Below, piece by piece: positions 45,365 to 54,241 of a stretch of DNA of 64,000 bases. Within the stretch, counting starts at the first letter, position 1; each line of letters starts with the position of its first letter. The notes below the pieces were generated by a model. The model searched no databases, was not told where the DNA came from, and worked only from the letters and a program-made list of their open reading frames with translations. This DNA is from Betaproteobacteria bacterium (GTDB lineage: Bacteria; Pseudomonadota; Gammaproteobacteria; Burkholderiales; SG8-39): positions 23,373-87,372 of the forward strand of contig SHXR01000005.1 of the NCBI GenBank assembly GCA_009693235.1, read 5' to 3'. A program made the translations under genes and the position numbers.

Positions 45365-46660
45365 CTACTTCATCAGCAAGTTAGGCAAATAGAGAGTGAT
45401 CGCCGGAAAGGCGACGAGGATTGCCAGGCGGAGCACATCCGCCCAGAAAAATGGCATAACGCCGCGAAACACCGTCGATGTCGGCACATCGGGCAACAAT
45501 GACTTCAGCACAAAAATATTCATTCCCACCGGCGGACTGATCAGACCGATCTCGACCACCACCACGATAATGATTCCAAACCAGACCGGGTCGAAGCCAA
45601 GATGCACGACCAGCGGGAAAAACACCGGCACCGTGAGGAGAATCATCGACAACTCCTCCATCGCGGTACCAAGGAGGATGTAGACCGCACAGATCACAAG
45701 CATCACCCACATCGGATGCAGATTGAAGCGCTGCACGAAATCCTTCAGGTCATTGGGCATCGATGTGTAGTTCACGAAGTTCGCGAACACCAGCGCACCA
45801 ACGATGATTGCGAACAACATGGCGGTGGTGGTCGCGCTGTCGGCCAACACTTCGACCAGCACCTTCCAGTTCAGTTGGCCGCGGACGAGCGCGATCACGA
45901 AGCCGCCGAACGCGCCGATCGACGCGCCTTCCGTTGCGGTGAAAACACCGCCATAGATGCCACCCATCACCACCACGAACAGCAGCGCCACCGACCAGAT
46001 GTCACGCACTGCCCGCAGCTTGTCGCCCCATCTGACGCTCTCCCCCGGCGGGCCGGCCTTTGGGTCTCGCCATACGGTGTATTTCACCGCGATGCAAAGC
46101 AGCAGCGTCGCAAGGGCGCCAGGGATGATGCCTGCCGCGAACAGCTTGCCGATACTGGTGCCGGTCATGAGGCCGTAGATGACCATGATCGTCGAGGGCG
46201 GGATCAGAATGCCAAGCGTACCGCCGGCAGCAATTGCCCCGGCAGCAAGCGCCGGTGAGTATCCGTACTCGCGCATCGAAGGGTAGGCAACGCGTGCGAA
46301 CGTGGCGGCGGTCGCGATCGATGAGCCGCAGATGGCACCGAATCCGGCGCTGCCAACGATCGTCGACATCGCCAGCCCGCCGCGAAACCGCCCGATGAAT
46401 GCATGCGCTGCGCGAAAGAGTTCATGCGACATCCCGGCGCGGGTCACAAAATTCCCCATCAGGATAAATAGGGGCAGCACCGAGAACTGGTAGGAGAATC
46501 CCGTCTCGTACACCACCGTCGCCAGCGAGGCGACCGAGGTGTTCCAGTTACGCACGAAAGCGAGTCCGGCGAATCCGACCATGCCCATCGCCCAGGCAAT
46601 CGGCACCCTGAGGAACATCAGGGCCAGCATTGCGACCATCCCCAACAGAAACGCCAGCAT
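45365..46660 (-). CDS. TRAP transporter large permease (DctM), system 3
   Basis: A 431-residue membrane protein with LGILIPPSTIMVIYGLMTGTSIG, FTATEGASIGAFGG and EIGLISPPVGMNIFVLKSL. It lies 83 bp after dctQ and 169 bp before dctP of the same strand, so this system has the order dctQ-dctM-dctP. Confidence 0.93.
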   Translation of the reverse strand: MLAFLLGMVAMLALMFLRVPIAWAMGMVGFAGLAFVRNWNTSVASLATVVYETGFSYQFSVLPLFILMGNFVTRAGMSHELFRAAHAFIGRFRGGLAMSTIVGSAGFGAICGSSIATAATFARVAYPSMREYGYSPALAAGAIAAGGTLGILIPPSTIMVIYGLMTGTSIGKLFAAGIIPGALATLLLCIAVKYTVWRDPKAGPPGESVRWGDKLRAVRDIWSVALLFVVVMGGIYGGVFTATEGASIGAFGGFVIALVRGQLNWKVLVEVLADSATTTAMLFAIIVGALVFANFVNYTSMPNDLKDFVQRFNLHPMWVMLVICAVYILLGTAMEELSMILLTVPVFFPLVVHLGFDPVWFGIIIVVVVEIGLISPPVGMNIFVLKSLLPDVPTSTVFRGVMPFFWADVLRLAILVAFPAITLYLPNLLMK

Positions 46661-46743
46661 TCAATTCTCCGGAGCGTGATCGAACGGCATCAGTTGCCGT
46701 GTAATTAGTTGCCGTGTTACCAGTTGCGTGTTCAAGTGCGCAG

Positions 46744-47250
46744 TTAAATGATGCTTTCCCCGCCAAGCGTCGCATCGCCCCGGAACGCTTTTTCGAGATG
46801 GACGACCGCGGTAATGAAAATGAGTACCGAGATGACATAGACGAACGGAGCGAGCACGATCCCCCGCACGAGCGTCGTGTCCCCCGCAGCGCCGATGGCG
46901 ATGGCCTTCATCCACACGACCCAGCCGACGCCCACGAGACCGAGACCACAAATGATATGGATGAACACGGCCGTTATTTTCTGCCCCTTGCGGTCAAGAT
47001 ACCGGTCGAGAAAATCGGTGGTCACATGTTGGTTGCGCAGTGACACAAGCGGCAGGCCTGAATAGATCAGCATCGCAAGCGACAGCTCGGTCAGCTCATA
47101 GGCGCCCCGCAGCGGCGCATTGAACAGGTAGCGGAGCGCCACGTCGCTAATGGTGAGGAGCATCATCACAAAAAGAATCGCGGCACAAAGCAACGTGAGC
47201 CCACGCGTCGACCAGCACCTAGCCTTGCTCCAAAGCGAGTCCTCAGCCAT
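46744..47250 (-). CDS. TRAP transporter small permease (DctQ), system 3
   Basis: The ATG at 47250 (GAGGAAAC upstream) gives 168 residues with four hydrophobic helices and the pattern ALRYLFNAPLRGAYELTELS plus RNQHVTTDFLDRYLD. It follows the zinc dehydrogenase gene by 51 bp and belongs to the same operon. Confidence 0.88.
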   Translation of the reverse strand: MAEDSLWSKARCWSTRGLTLLCAAILFVMMLLTISDVALRYLFNAPLRGAYELTELSLAMLIYSGLPLVSLRNQHVTTDFLDRYLDRKGQKITAVFIHIICGLGLVGVGWVVWMKAIAIGAAGDTTLVRGIVLAPFVYVISVLIFITAVVHLEKAFRGDATLGGESII

Positions 47251-47301
47251 GTTTCCTCTCTCCATACGGTCTGCCAGCATGGGCAACACTCAATTGAGAA
47301 T

Positions 47302-48414
47302 TCAAGCGAACATGATAGCCGGTTTGATCTCGCGGTAGCTCGCCTGTCCGGCCATCGCCTCGGTCGCCTGGTCGAGCGTGAAGCGGTTTGATATCAAGTC
47401 GCCGAACGAAAAGCGCTTGTGGTTGTTTTGCAGGAATCGCATAGCCTTGTAGTAATGCCGGGCGGTTGCGGAGAAAGATCCCGAAACGCTCACCTGACGC
47501 AAATTGATGCGGTTGGCCACGATCGCGCTTGGCGTAGCGTCGGTCTGGCCGATCACCAGATAGCGTGCGCCATCGCGGCAGAGGGTGAATCCGTCTTCAA
47601 ACGCTTGCACGGGGCCGGCGCATTCGATGACCACATCCGGACCGCGTCCGTTGGTCCATTGCCACACCATCTCCTTTCGCTCCGCCACGATCTTCACCTT
47701 CGCCATGTCGATCACATGGTCCGCGCCCCACCGTTTGGCCAGATCGAGCCGCGCCTCGGGGGCACCGATGACGATGGTCTGCGCGGCGCCCGACACGATG
47801 GCCATCGCAAGTGCGTAGAGACCGATCGGCCCACTGCCAAGAATCAGTACATTTTCCTGTATGCCAAGACCACCCAGCCGGTCATACGCATGCACGACGG
47901 TACGCAGCGCACAGGTGGCAGAGGCAACGACCGCCGCATCCACATCCTCCGGTGCCTTCACCGCGCGGCACTCGGGGTAGACATACACATACTCGCCGAA
48001 CCCGCCGGTGAGCCCGGGACTCTTGTTGGCGGGGCCGAAACCGTAGAGCGAACGTATCCGGCGGCAGAGCGTGGGCTGCAGATCAATCGTGCAGGCGTAG
48101 CAGTTGCCGCACCAGGCCTGCGGCCAAACGATGCGGTCACCCTCGCGCAATGGCTGCTCGGAGGCATCATGCGTGACGCCCTTGCCCATTTTCACGATAC
48201 GCCCGGTCATCTCGTGACTCGGAATCGCGGGCAACTTGGCAATCTCGCCCATGCGGCCGTGCCAGAGGTGGACGTCGGTGCCGCACACGGTGGTCGCCTC
48301 GGTCTTGACGACCATTGCGCCGGGCTCTGGATCAGGAATCGGCAACTCCCAGATCTCCAGCGGCTCGTGGAATCTGGTGATGACGGCGGCGCGGCAGGTC
48401 TTGGGCGTACTCAT
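47302..48414 (-). CDS. Zinc-dependent MDR alcohol dehydrogenase
   Basis: The ATG at 48414 behind GGAG gives 370 residues. Catalytic zinc ligands are visible in TTVCGTDVHLWHG and PSHEMTGR, and the structural zinc cluster is WCGNCYACTIDLQPTLC. The NAD fold has LILGSGPIGLYALAMA. It should oxidise an alcohol or polyol, possibly a product of the Rieske enzyme or the TRAP substrate of system 3. It sits between a Bug gene (upstream, 81 bp) and dctQ. Confidence 0.9.
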   Translation of the reverse strand: MSTPKTCRAAVITRFHEPLEIWELPIPDPEPGAMVVKTEATTVCGTDVHLWHGRMGEIAKLPAIPSHEMTGRIVKMGKGVTHDASEQPLREGDRIVWPQAWCGNCYACTIDLQPTLCRRIRSLYGFGPANKSPGLTGGFGEYVYVYPECRAVKAPEDVDAAVVASATCALRTVVHAYDRLGGLGIQENVLILGSGPIGLYALAMAIVSGAAQTIVIGAPEARLDLAKRWGADHVIDMAKVKIVAERKEMVWQWTNGRGPDVVIECAGPVQAFEDGFTLCRDGARYLVIGQTDATPSAIVANRINLRQVSVSGSFSATARHYYKAMRFLQNNHKRFSFGDLISNRFTLDQATEAMAGQASYREIKPAIMFA

Positions 48415-48495
48415 TGGTGGCTCTCCTCGTATTGATATTTTCCCACGACGGGCCGCGCGAACGACCAATGCGTCGGCTCTGTTTCGATCGGGTCC

Positions 48496-49491
48496 CTACT
48501 CGTCAAGTCTGATCTTGGTGGTCTCGACGATTTTGCGCCAGCGTTGCATATCGCGCGCCCAGTGCTGTATGAATTCCTTCTGGCCGAGCGCTCCGGGTTC
48601 GCCGCCTACCGCCGCCACGCGCTGCTGGAACTCAGGCATCGCAGTGATAGCGGCGATTTCCGTGCTGAGGCGATTCGTTATTGCCTCGGGCAGACCGAGA
48701 GGACCGAGCACACCGAACCACGATGCCGCGATGAAGTCCGGGAAACCACTCTCGATCAGGGTCGGTACCGATGGCAGCAGGTTCGAACGGGTCGCCTTCG
48801 CCACCGCCAACGCGCGCAACTGGCCGGCCTGGACCGTCTTGAAGATGTTGATACCTGAAATCAACACCTCGACATGGCCACCCATCGCCGCGGTCGTTGC
48901 CGCGCTACCGCCTTTGAACGGAATGTGGGCGATCTTCGTCCCCGCCAGCGCATTGAAATACTCGAAGGTGATGTGATGCACCGTGCCGTTGCCCACGGAG
49001 GCGTAGCGCAATTCGCCCGGCTTCGCCTTCGCCATCTCGATCAGCTCGGCCAGCGACTGTGCTGCAAATTTCGGGTGCACCGAGAGCAACATATACATGT
49101 CCGCCACTTTTGCGACCGGCGTGAAATCCTTGTTGACGTCAAAGGGAAGGTCCTTTCGGAGCAGCGGCAAAATGGTGAAGGTGTCCGAGCTAGCGAAGGC
49201 GAGCGTGTAGCCATCAGCCGATGCACGCGCCACCTCCGCGGCACCGATCGCGCCCGAGGCGCCGCCGCGATTGTCCACGATCACCTGCTGGCCGAGGCGT
49301 TCGGTCAATGCGAGCGCGGTAACCCGGCCCACTGTATCGAGAGCGCCACCAGCCGGAAAAGGGATGACCATGCGAACCGGTCGGGTGGGCCAAGCCTGTG
49401 CTGACGCGGTACCGCTCGCCAACATTCCTGCAAGCGCGAATGCGACGAGGGCAAGGCCCTTGCGTTCGCCAACGGGCAACAGAAAATTCAT
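48496..49491 (-). CDS. Bug-family periplasmic substrate-binding protein
   Basis: The ATG at 49491 behind GAGGAGAGG gives 331 residues; signal region about KGLALVAFALAGMLASGTAS. Motifs WPTRPVRMVIPFPAGGALDT, VDNRGGASGA, ADGYTLAF, YASVGNGTVHHI and HIPFKGGSA. It heads the minus-strand group that continues with the zinc dehydrogenase, TRAP system 3 and the Rieske oxygenase, so two different binding proteins may serve one pathway. Confidence 0.92.
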   Translation of the reverse strand: MNFLLPVGERKGLALVAFALAGMLASGTASAQAWPTRPVRMVIPFPAGGALDTVGRVTALALTERLGQQVIVDNRGGASGAIGAAEVARASADGYTLAFASSDTFTILPLLRKDLPFDVNKDFTPVAKVADMYMLLSVHPKFAAQSLAELIEMAKAKPGELRYASVGNGTVHHITFEYFNALAGTKIAHIPFKGGSAATTAAMGGHVEVLISGINIFKTVQAGQLRALAVAKATRSNLLPSVPTLIESGFPDFIAASWFGVLGPLGLPEAITNRLSTEIAAITAMPEFQQRVAAVGGEPGALGQKEFIQHWARDMQRWRKIVETTKIRLDE

Positions 49492-49554
49492 GCACCTCTC
49501 CTCGCATCCAGCGACCATCGTTTTAGCGCGACATCGCGTCGCGCTATTCGTTCA

Positions 49555-49763
49555 TCAAGTGATGCACTGCCTCCTTGGGCGGGGCATCGGCCCAGGCTGA
49601 CCGAAAGGCGAGCTGAATACCTGCTGCTGCTTGACCGCCATCGGACCGTCTTCATCAATGATGGCACGCAATATGAACTCCTGGTACAGGGCGTAGTTCT
49701 TCTCATAGTTCGGGCGGTCGAATGTCGAATGCGCGAACAAGGTGCCCATGTAGCGGTGCGTCT
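49555..49763 (-). pseudogene. Fragment, possibly the C-terminus of a ring-hydroxylating oxygenase alpha subunit
   Basis: About 70 codons read [20 protein letters not shown], then NYALYQEFILRAIIDEDGPM and a basic tail. A Tyr-rich helix followed by DEDGPM is seen at the end of some Rieske alpha subunits, but the match is weak and no start belongs to it. Its upstream side abuts the TSUP remnant, so it looks like the downstream flank of a deletion. Confidence 0.35.
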
Positions 49764-49862
49764 TCACGACACCAGCTTTAAGCCGATGACGAGCAGCACC
49801 AGCGCGAGGCACATCCGCACCGGCCGCTCCGGTAAGGTGCCGCGGTACCGGCTGCCCACCCA
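49764..49862 (-). pseudogene. C-terminal remnant of a TSUP (TauE/SafE) membrane protein fused to the cysN start
   Basis: After the cysN-like part the same frame continues [20 protein letters not shown] and [12 protein letters not shown] and stops. The pattern RLPER.vR..lalvLl.iGlKL is the usual last helix of sulfite-exporter-family permeases. Only about 32 codons remain. Confidence 0.7.
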
Positions 49863-50183
49863 GATAAATTTGCGCTTTGGCGTCGCGAAATATCGGTAGG
49901 CCACATCGATCGTGATGCCTTGTTCCCGCTCGGCTTCCAGGCCATCGGTTAACAAGGAAAGATCAACGCCTTCATGCCCGCGCTTCGATGAGACACGCTC
50001 AAGCGCCGCCAACTGGTCATCGGCCAACGCACAGGTGTCATGAAGCAGACGTCCAATCAGCGTACTCTTGCCATCATCAACGCTACCGGCGGTGATGAAT
50101 CGAACGACGCTGCGTTCGTCCGCCGTAGTGGATAAAGCGGCGGGCAAAGCGGTCGCGCGATCGGCGGTTTCATTCAGCGCCAT
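49863..50183 (-). pseudogene. cysN: N-terminal fragment of sulfate adenylyltransferase subunit 1
   Basis: About 107 codons from ATG 50183 match the GTPase start of Cys[21 protein letters not shown] (P-loop near residue 33), then [19 protein letters not shown] (switch I). The reading breaks at RKFI, just before the expected DTPGH box, and continues into a TSUP tail in the same frame. The catalytic and binding domains, about 300 residues, are gone. CysN with CysD activates sulfate to APS. The chimaera cannot work. Confidence 0.9.
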
Positions 50184-50216
50184 GTCATGCTCCTCTTATG
50201 GCTGGCTGGTGCATGA

Positions 50217-50790
50217 TCAGAAGTAGCCTTCTTTTTTGCGCCGCTCCATCGAAGCATCCGATGTTTGATCGTCCATCCGCGTGGCACCGCGTTCCGTAAT
50301 GGTGGGGACCGCGGTTTCGGCGATGATTTCGGCCACCGTGCGCGCTGTGGATTCGACCGGGCAAGTGCACGAGATATCGCCCACCGCACGAAAGCGCACC
50401 GACATTTCCTCGATCGCATCGCCTTCCTTGGCCGGGGTGAGTTCGGTCACCGGCATGAGCAAGGAACCGTGCCTGACGATCGGCCGGCGATGCGCGAAAT
50501 AGATGGGTGACACCGCGAGTCGTTCGCGTTCGATGTATTGCCACACGTCGAGCTCGGTCCAGTTGCTGATCGGAAAAACGCGCATATGCTCGCCCTGATG
50601 GACCTGCGTGTTATCGAGATTCCACAACTCCGGGCGCTGATTCTTCGGATCCCATTGACCAAATTCGTCGCGAAACGAGAAGACGTGTTCTTTCGCGCGG
50701 GCCTTCTCTTCGTCGCGGCGTGCACCGCCAATGCAGGCGTCAAACCCGCATTCCGTGACCGCTTCGAGAAGCGTCACTGATTGCGCTGCG
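50217..50790 (-). pseudogene. cysD: C-terminal fragment of sulfate adenylyltransferase subunit 2
   Basis: About 190 codons match the C-terminal two thirds of CysD: RNAAQSVTLLEAV, FDACIGGARRDEEKARAKE, ISNWTELDVWQYIERE, DISCTCPVES and the conserved end ASMERRKKEGYF. The N-terminal part with the PP-loop SFGKDS is absent; upstream sequence turns into the end of an NADH dehydrogenase gene. The spacing to cysN (33 bp) is normal, so the cysDN order is original and the ends were lost by deletion. Confidence 0.9.
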
Positions 50791-50825
50791 TTGCGGCCGT
50801 CACCGGCATGGCGCAATCGACCATG

Positions 50826-51849
50826 ACGATCAGTCGATTGCGAAACCCGATCAGAAAGTAGATGTGCGCGAATAGCCAGAACAGCCAGGCCGGCAGGCCG
50901 CAGAATCGCCGATCATCGCGATGTTCGGGTGGCCGGGCAAACTCAAATCGGGCTGCACCATCACACGGCCGGCGCGGTCCAACGCTGCGCCGCCGGTCGC
51001 GGCAATGCTCTTGCCCAACGCGGAGCCCGCCACACCGGCCGCCCAGATCACCGTGTGGCTGGGTAGTCGGAGCGTGGTGATCGCGCCCTCACCCAGTTCG
51101 CAGGTCACCCCGCCCGCGTCGATGCCGGTCACTCTGCAACCGGTGCGAACCTCCACACCAATGCGTGTCAGTTGCTCGCGGGCGCGCTCGGAGAGCTGGG
51201 GGACGAAACTGCCAAACACGCGGTCCGCCCCTTCGATCAGAATGACCCGGGCGCGCCGCGTGTCGATGCGTCGGAATTCATCTTTTAGCGTGTGCTCTGC
51301 CATCTCTTTCATCGTACCGGCCATCTCCACACCGGTGGGACCGGCGCCGATCACCACGAAGCTGAGCCACGCCTCGCGTTCCGCAGCATCTTCGCAACGT
51401 TCGGCGTGTTCAAACGCGCCGATGACTTTGGCGCGGATCGCGAACGCATCGGCCAGCGTTTTCAGTCCCGGTGCAAACGCCGCCCAGTCATCGTGGCCGA
51501 AATAGCTGTGCGTTGCGCCCGGTGCGACGATGAGGTGATCGAATTCGAGCCACGATCCGTCATCAAGCGTGATACGGGTGGACGGCACGTCGATCGCGGT
51601 CACTTCGGCCTGCAGAATGGTCAGATTGCCGCGCTGCATGGCGCGGCGCAAGGTGTGGCGAATTGGCGCGCTGATCGCCGGGGCGCTCAGGCCCGCCGTG
51701 GCCACCTGATAGAGCAGTAGTTGGAACAGATGGTGGTTGGTGCGATCGATCGGCGTGATCTCGAGCGGCATTTTCGATAAGGCGCGCACCGCTGCGAGGC
51801 CGCCGAATCCGCAGCCGATCACGCCCACGCGCGGCCGCACCGCCGTCAT
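50826..51849 (-). pseudogene. Type II NADH dehydrogenase with internal and terminal deletions
   Basis: From the ATG at 51849 the frame codes NDH-2 with two nucleotide-binding motifs, RVGVIGCGFGGLAAVRAL and FVVIGAGPTGVEMAGTM, and PNIAMIGDSAA. There it leaves the family; in another frame the sequence continues GLPAWLFWLFAHIYFLIGFR NRLIVM, the normal C-terminal membrane anchor. About 60 residues between these two blocks are missing and the frame is shifted. The anchor then runs straight into the cysD fragment. The translated frame ends at 50851. NDH-2 oxidises NADH to quinone without pumping protons; this copy is probably dead. Confidence 0.85.
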
Positions 51850-52197
51850 GCTGCGCTAGCGCGAGCGGGGCTCGCGGCCACCGATTCACACTGCTCAATC
51901 ATCGTCCAAGCCCGCCGGCCATCAACCCCGACGATCAGCCGCGTGACGGCGGCATCATCGAAAAGCGCTAAGAACGCCAAAGTTCTCACGGCAAGTGGCC
52001 GATCCGAAGGGTCGCTAATCAGAATCCGCGTAACGTCGATATCCTACTACCCTGTCGCAATCCGATGTGCCGATCGGACCATGCTATGAACCTCCCCTTT
52101 CGCGTCGCACTCCATCGCTACGTGTTTTCGGTCGGCTCTTTCAGAATCTCAGCCGCCAAGGCAATGTCTACGCATTCGCGGCCGCCCTGCGCGGGCC
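51850..52197. other. Intergenic region, no gene seen
   Basis: These 348 bp lie between the start of the NDH-2 pseudogene and the stop of the amidohydrolase, both on the minus strand. Neither strand shows a conserved reading frame, tRNA or clear hairpin. It probably holds the promoter of the NDH-2 gene. Confidence 0.5.
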
Positions 52198-53598
52198 CTA
52201 CTCCACCGGCCAGCGGAGCTTCACCATCTTCTGCATATTCAGGCGACCGGCGATGCGCTCGGCGGTGGTTTTCACTTCTCGCATCACATCGTCGTAACTG
52301 ATCTTGGTCGGCTTGCCATCCTTGAGAACCTGGTCGCCCGCGATATAGACATGCTTCACGGTATTGCCGGTGGCGCTGTAGACGAGATTCGACACCGGGT
52401 TATAGAGCGGCTGCCATTCAGGAACCGTCGCATCGAACATCACGAAATCGGCTTCCTTGCCGGCCTCGATCGAACCGATGCGATCGGCCATGCCAAGACC
52501 TTTCGCGCCATTGATGGTGGCCATCTCGACTGCCGTCTCCGGCGGCATCACGCGCGGATTGGCGCGCGCCTCCTTGTAGCCACACACGCACAAGCGCATT
52601 TCTTGAACGATATCGACGATGCCCGAACACGCATGATCGGAGCCCAGCGTGACGTTGACGCCTAGCGCGAGCAACTCAGGATGCATGCCGACGGTGAGAT
52701 AGCCATAGCCGTTATGTACCGACGACGAAGGGCTGCACACCAACGTGGGTTTGCGCTTGGCAAGCATCGCCACTTCCTGCGGTTCGAGCCAGCCTGTGTG
52801 CACGAGCACCGTCCGCTCATCCAGCACGCCAAGTGACTCCAGTCGTTCGATCTCCGGTTTGCCATGCTGAGCGATGCTGGAATCGCGCGTCGAGTAGGAA
52901 AAACACGCATGCGTCTGCACGAAGCTGACGTGCTTATCGGCGATATCCTTGAGGCCGGTAATCAGTTTGTCGGTGGCGTTGTTCAGGCCGCGAAACGAGG
53001 CGCTCACCGATAATCTGCCGTGGTGCTTGCCAAGATAGGTGTCGAACATGCCTTGGGTCTTGTCGAGACACTTCTCGGTCGATTCGATCATCGAAGGCGG
53101 CAAGAGCCCCAAGACCGATTTGGTTTGATCGAAACAACTGCATGCGACATTCATGCGCATGCCGGAAGCCATCACTGCGCGCACCGTGGCATCCGGATGA
53201 TAGTTGCCGGGATCGATAAAGCAGGTCACACCATGACGCAGCAATTCAAGCGCGGCAAACGATGCGCTGACGTAAACATCTTCAGCGGTATTGGCCGCCT
53301 CGTACGGATACATATGCTCGAACAGAAACGACTGTGCGTTCGCTTCGTCGGCCAGGCCACGCGACATCTGAAACGATGCGTGCAGATGATTGTCGATGAA
53401 CCCAGGGGTCACGACGGCGCCTTTGCCGTCGACGATCCGCTCGGCTGTCCAAGCCTGTTCGATTGCCGCTGATTTGCCCACCGCGACGAACTTTCCTGCT
53501 TTGATCGCAATCCCGGCATCGCGAATGACCCGCCGGCCCGCATCAACCGTAATAAGCCAATCGATCCCGCGCACCACTACATCGGCATGGCAACTCAT
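52198..53598 (-). CDS. Amidohydrolase (cytosine deaminase/SAH deaminase-like, TrzN/AtzB group)
   Basis: A 466-residue amidohydrolase barrel. Metal ligands: FIDNHLHASF (HxH), FVQTHACFSY (His), TVLVHTGWL (His) and LGSDHACSG (Asp). The sequence PTLVCSPSSSVHNGYG lies at the substrate loop. The group deaminates or dechlorinates purine-, triazine- or adenosine-type ring compounds. Its start overlaps the end of ubiX by 4 bp, and the Bug gene is upstream, so a Bug-ubiX-amidohydrolase operon is likely. Confidence 0.88.
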   Translation of the reverse strand: MSCHADVVVRGIDWLITVDAGRRVIRDAGIAIKAGKFVAVGKSAAIEQAWTAERIVDGKGAVVTPGFIDNHLHASFQMSRGLADEANAQSFLFEHMYPYEAANTAEDVYVSASFAALELLRHGVTCFIDPGNYHPDATVRAVMASGMRMNVACSCFDQTKSVLGLLPPSMIESTEKCLDKTQGMFDTYLGKHHGRLSVSASFRGLNNATDKLITGLKDIADKHVSFVQTHACFSYSTRDSSIAQHGKPEIERLESLGVLDERTVLVHTGWLEPQEVAMLAKRKPTLVCSPSSSVHNGYGYLTVGMHPELLALGVNVTLGSDHACSGIVDIVQEMRLCVCGYKEARANPRVMPPETAVEMATINGAKGLGMADRIGSIEAGKEADFVMFDATVPEWQPLYNPVSNLVYSATGNTVKHVYIAGDQVLKDGKPTKISYDDVMREVKTTAERIAGRLNMQKMVKLRWPVE

Positions 53599-54209
53599 GA
53601 GTCGTCGCCTTCCTGGGTGCGCCGCCCTTTCAGGCGGGTTGCATCGGTGCCCTGCCAGCGCTTGACGATGCCCGCGTCGATACCAAACAGATCGAGTGCA
53701 CGACCCACCGTTTGGCTCACCACGTTGTCGAGCGTTTGCGGCCGGTGATAGAACGCGGGCACCGGCGGCATCACGATGGCCCCGTTGCGTGTCGCCTGCG
53801 CCATCAGCTCGATATGTCCGGCATGCAGCGGCGTCTCGCGAAATAGCAGCACCACGCGGCGGCGTTCCTTCAATTGCACATCGGCAGCACGCACGATGAG
53901 ATCATCATCGAAGCAACTGGCGATGCCAGATAAGGTCTTCACCGAACACGGCGCGATCAGCATGCCTTCGGTCTTGAACGAACCGCTCGACACCGCAGCA
54001 CCGATATCGCGATAGCTATACAAGGTATCGGCAAGGGCCCTCACCTGTGCGGTGTCGTAGTCGGTTTCCTCGGCAATGGTGCGCGCAGCCGACGGCGACA
54101 AGACCAGATGCGTCTCGACATTGCCCGTGGCGCGAAGAATCTCCAGTGCCCGAATGCCGTAGATGACGCCGGAGGCGCCGGTGATGCCGATGATGAGTTT
54201 TTTCTTCAT
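53595..54209 (-). CDS. ubiX: Flavin prenyltransferase UbiX/Pad1 family
   Basis: The ATG at 54209 gives 204 residues starting KKLIIGITGASGVIYG, the FMN-binding motif. PCSVKTLSGIASC, RRVVLLFRETPLHAGHIELM and AFYHRPQTLDN are conserved UbiX blocks. The enzyme attaches dimethylallyl phosphate to FMN to make prenyl-FMN for UbiD-type decarboxylases, but no ubiD gene is in the window. It overlaps the amidohydrolase by 4 bp and follows a Bug gene by 32 bp. This may be a catabolic UbiX rather than the ubiquinone one (inference). A riboflavin kinase-like fusion lies in divergent orientation upstream of the Bug gene. Confidence 0.93.
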   Translation of the reverse strand: MKKKLIIGITGASGVIYGIRALEILRATGNVETHLVLSPSAARTIAEETDYDTAQVRALADTLYSYRDIGAAVSSGSFKTEGMLIAPCSVKTLSGIASCFDDDLIVRAADVQLKERRRVVLLFRETPLHAGHIELMAQATRNGAIVMPPVPAFYHRPQTLDNVVSQTVGRALDLFGIDAGIVKRWQGTDATRLKGRRTQEGDDS

Positions 54210-54241
54210 TCCTGTTTGTTTGAAATGCGCAGCGGGCGCGG

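Noticed and set aside
47419..48435. A 338-codon plus-strand frame.
   Set aside because: Antisense to the zinc dehydrogenase, which has all zinc ligands.
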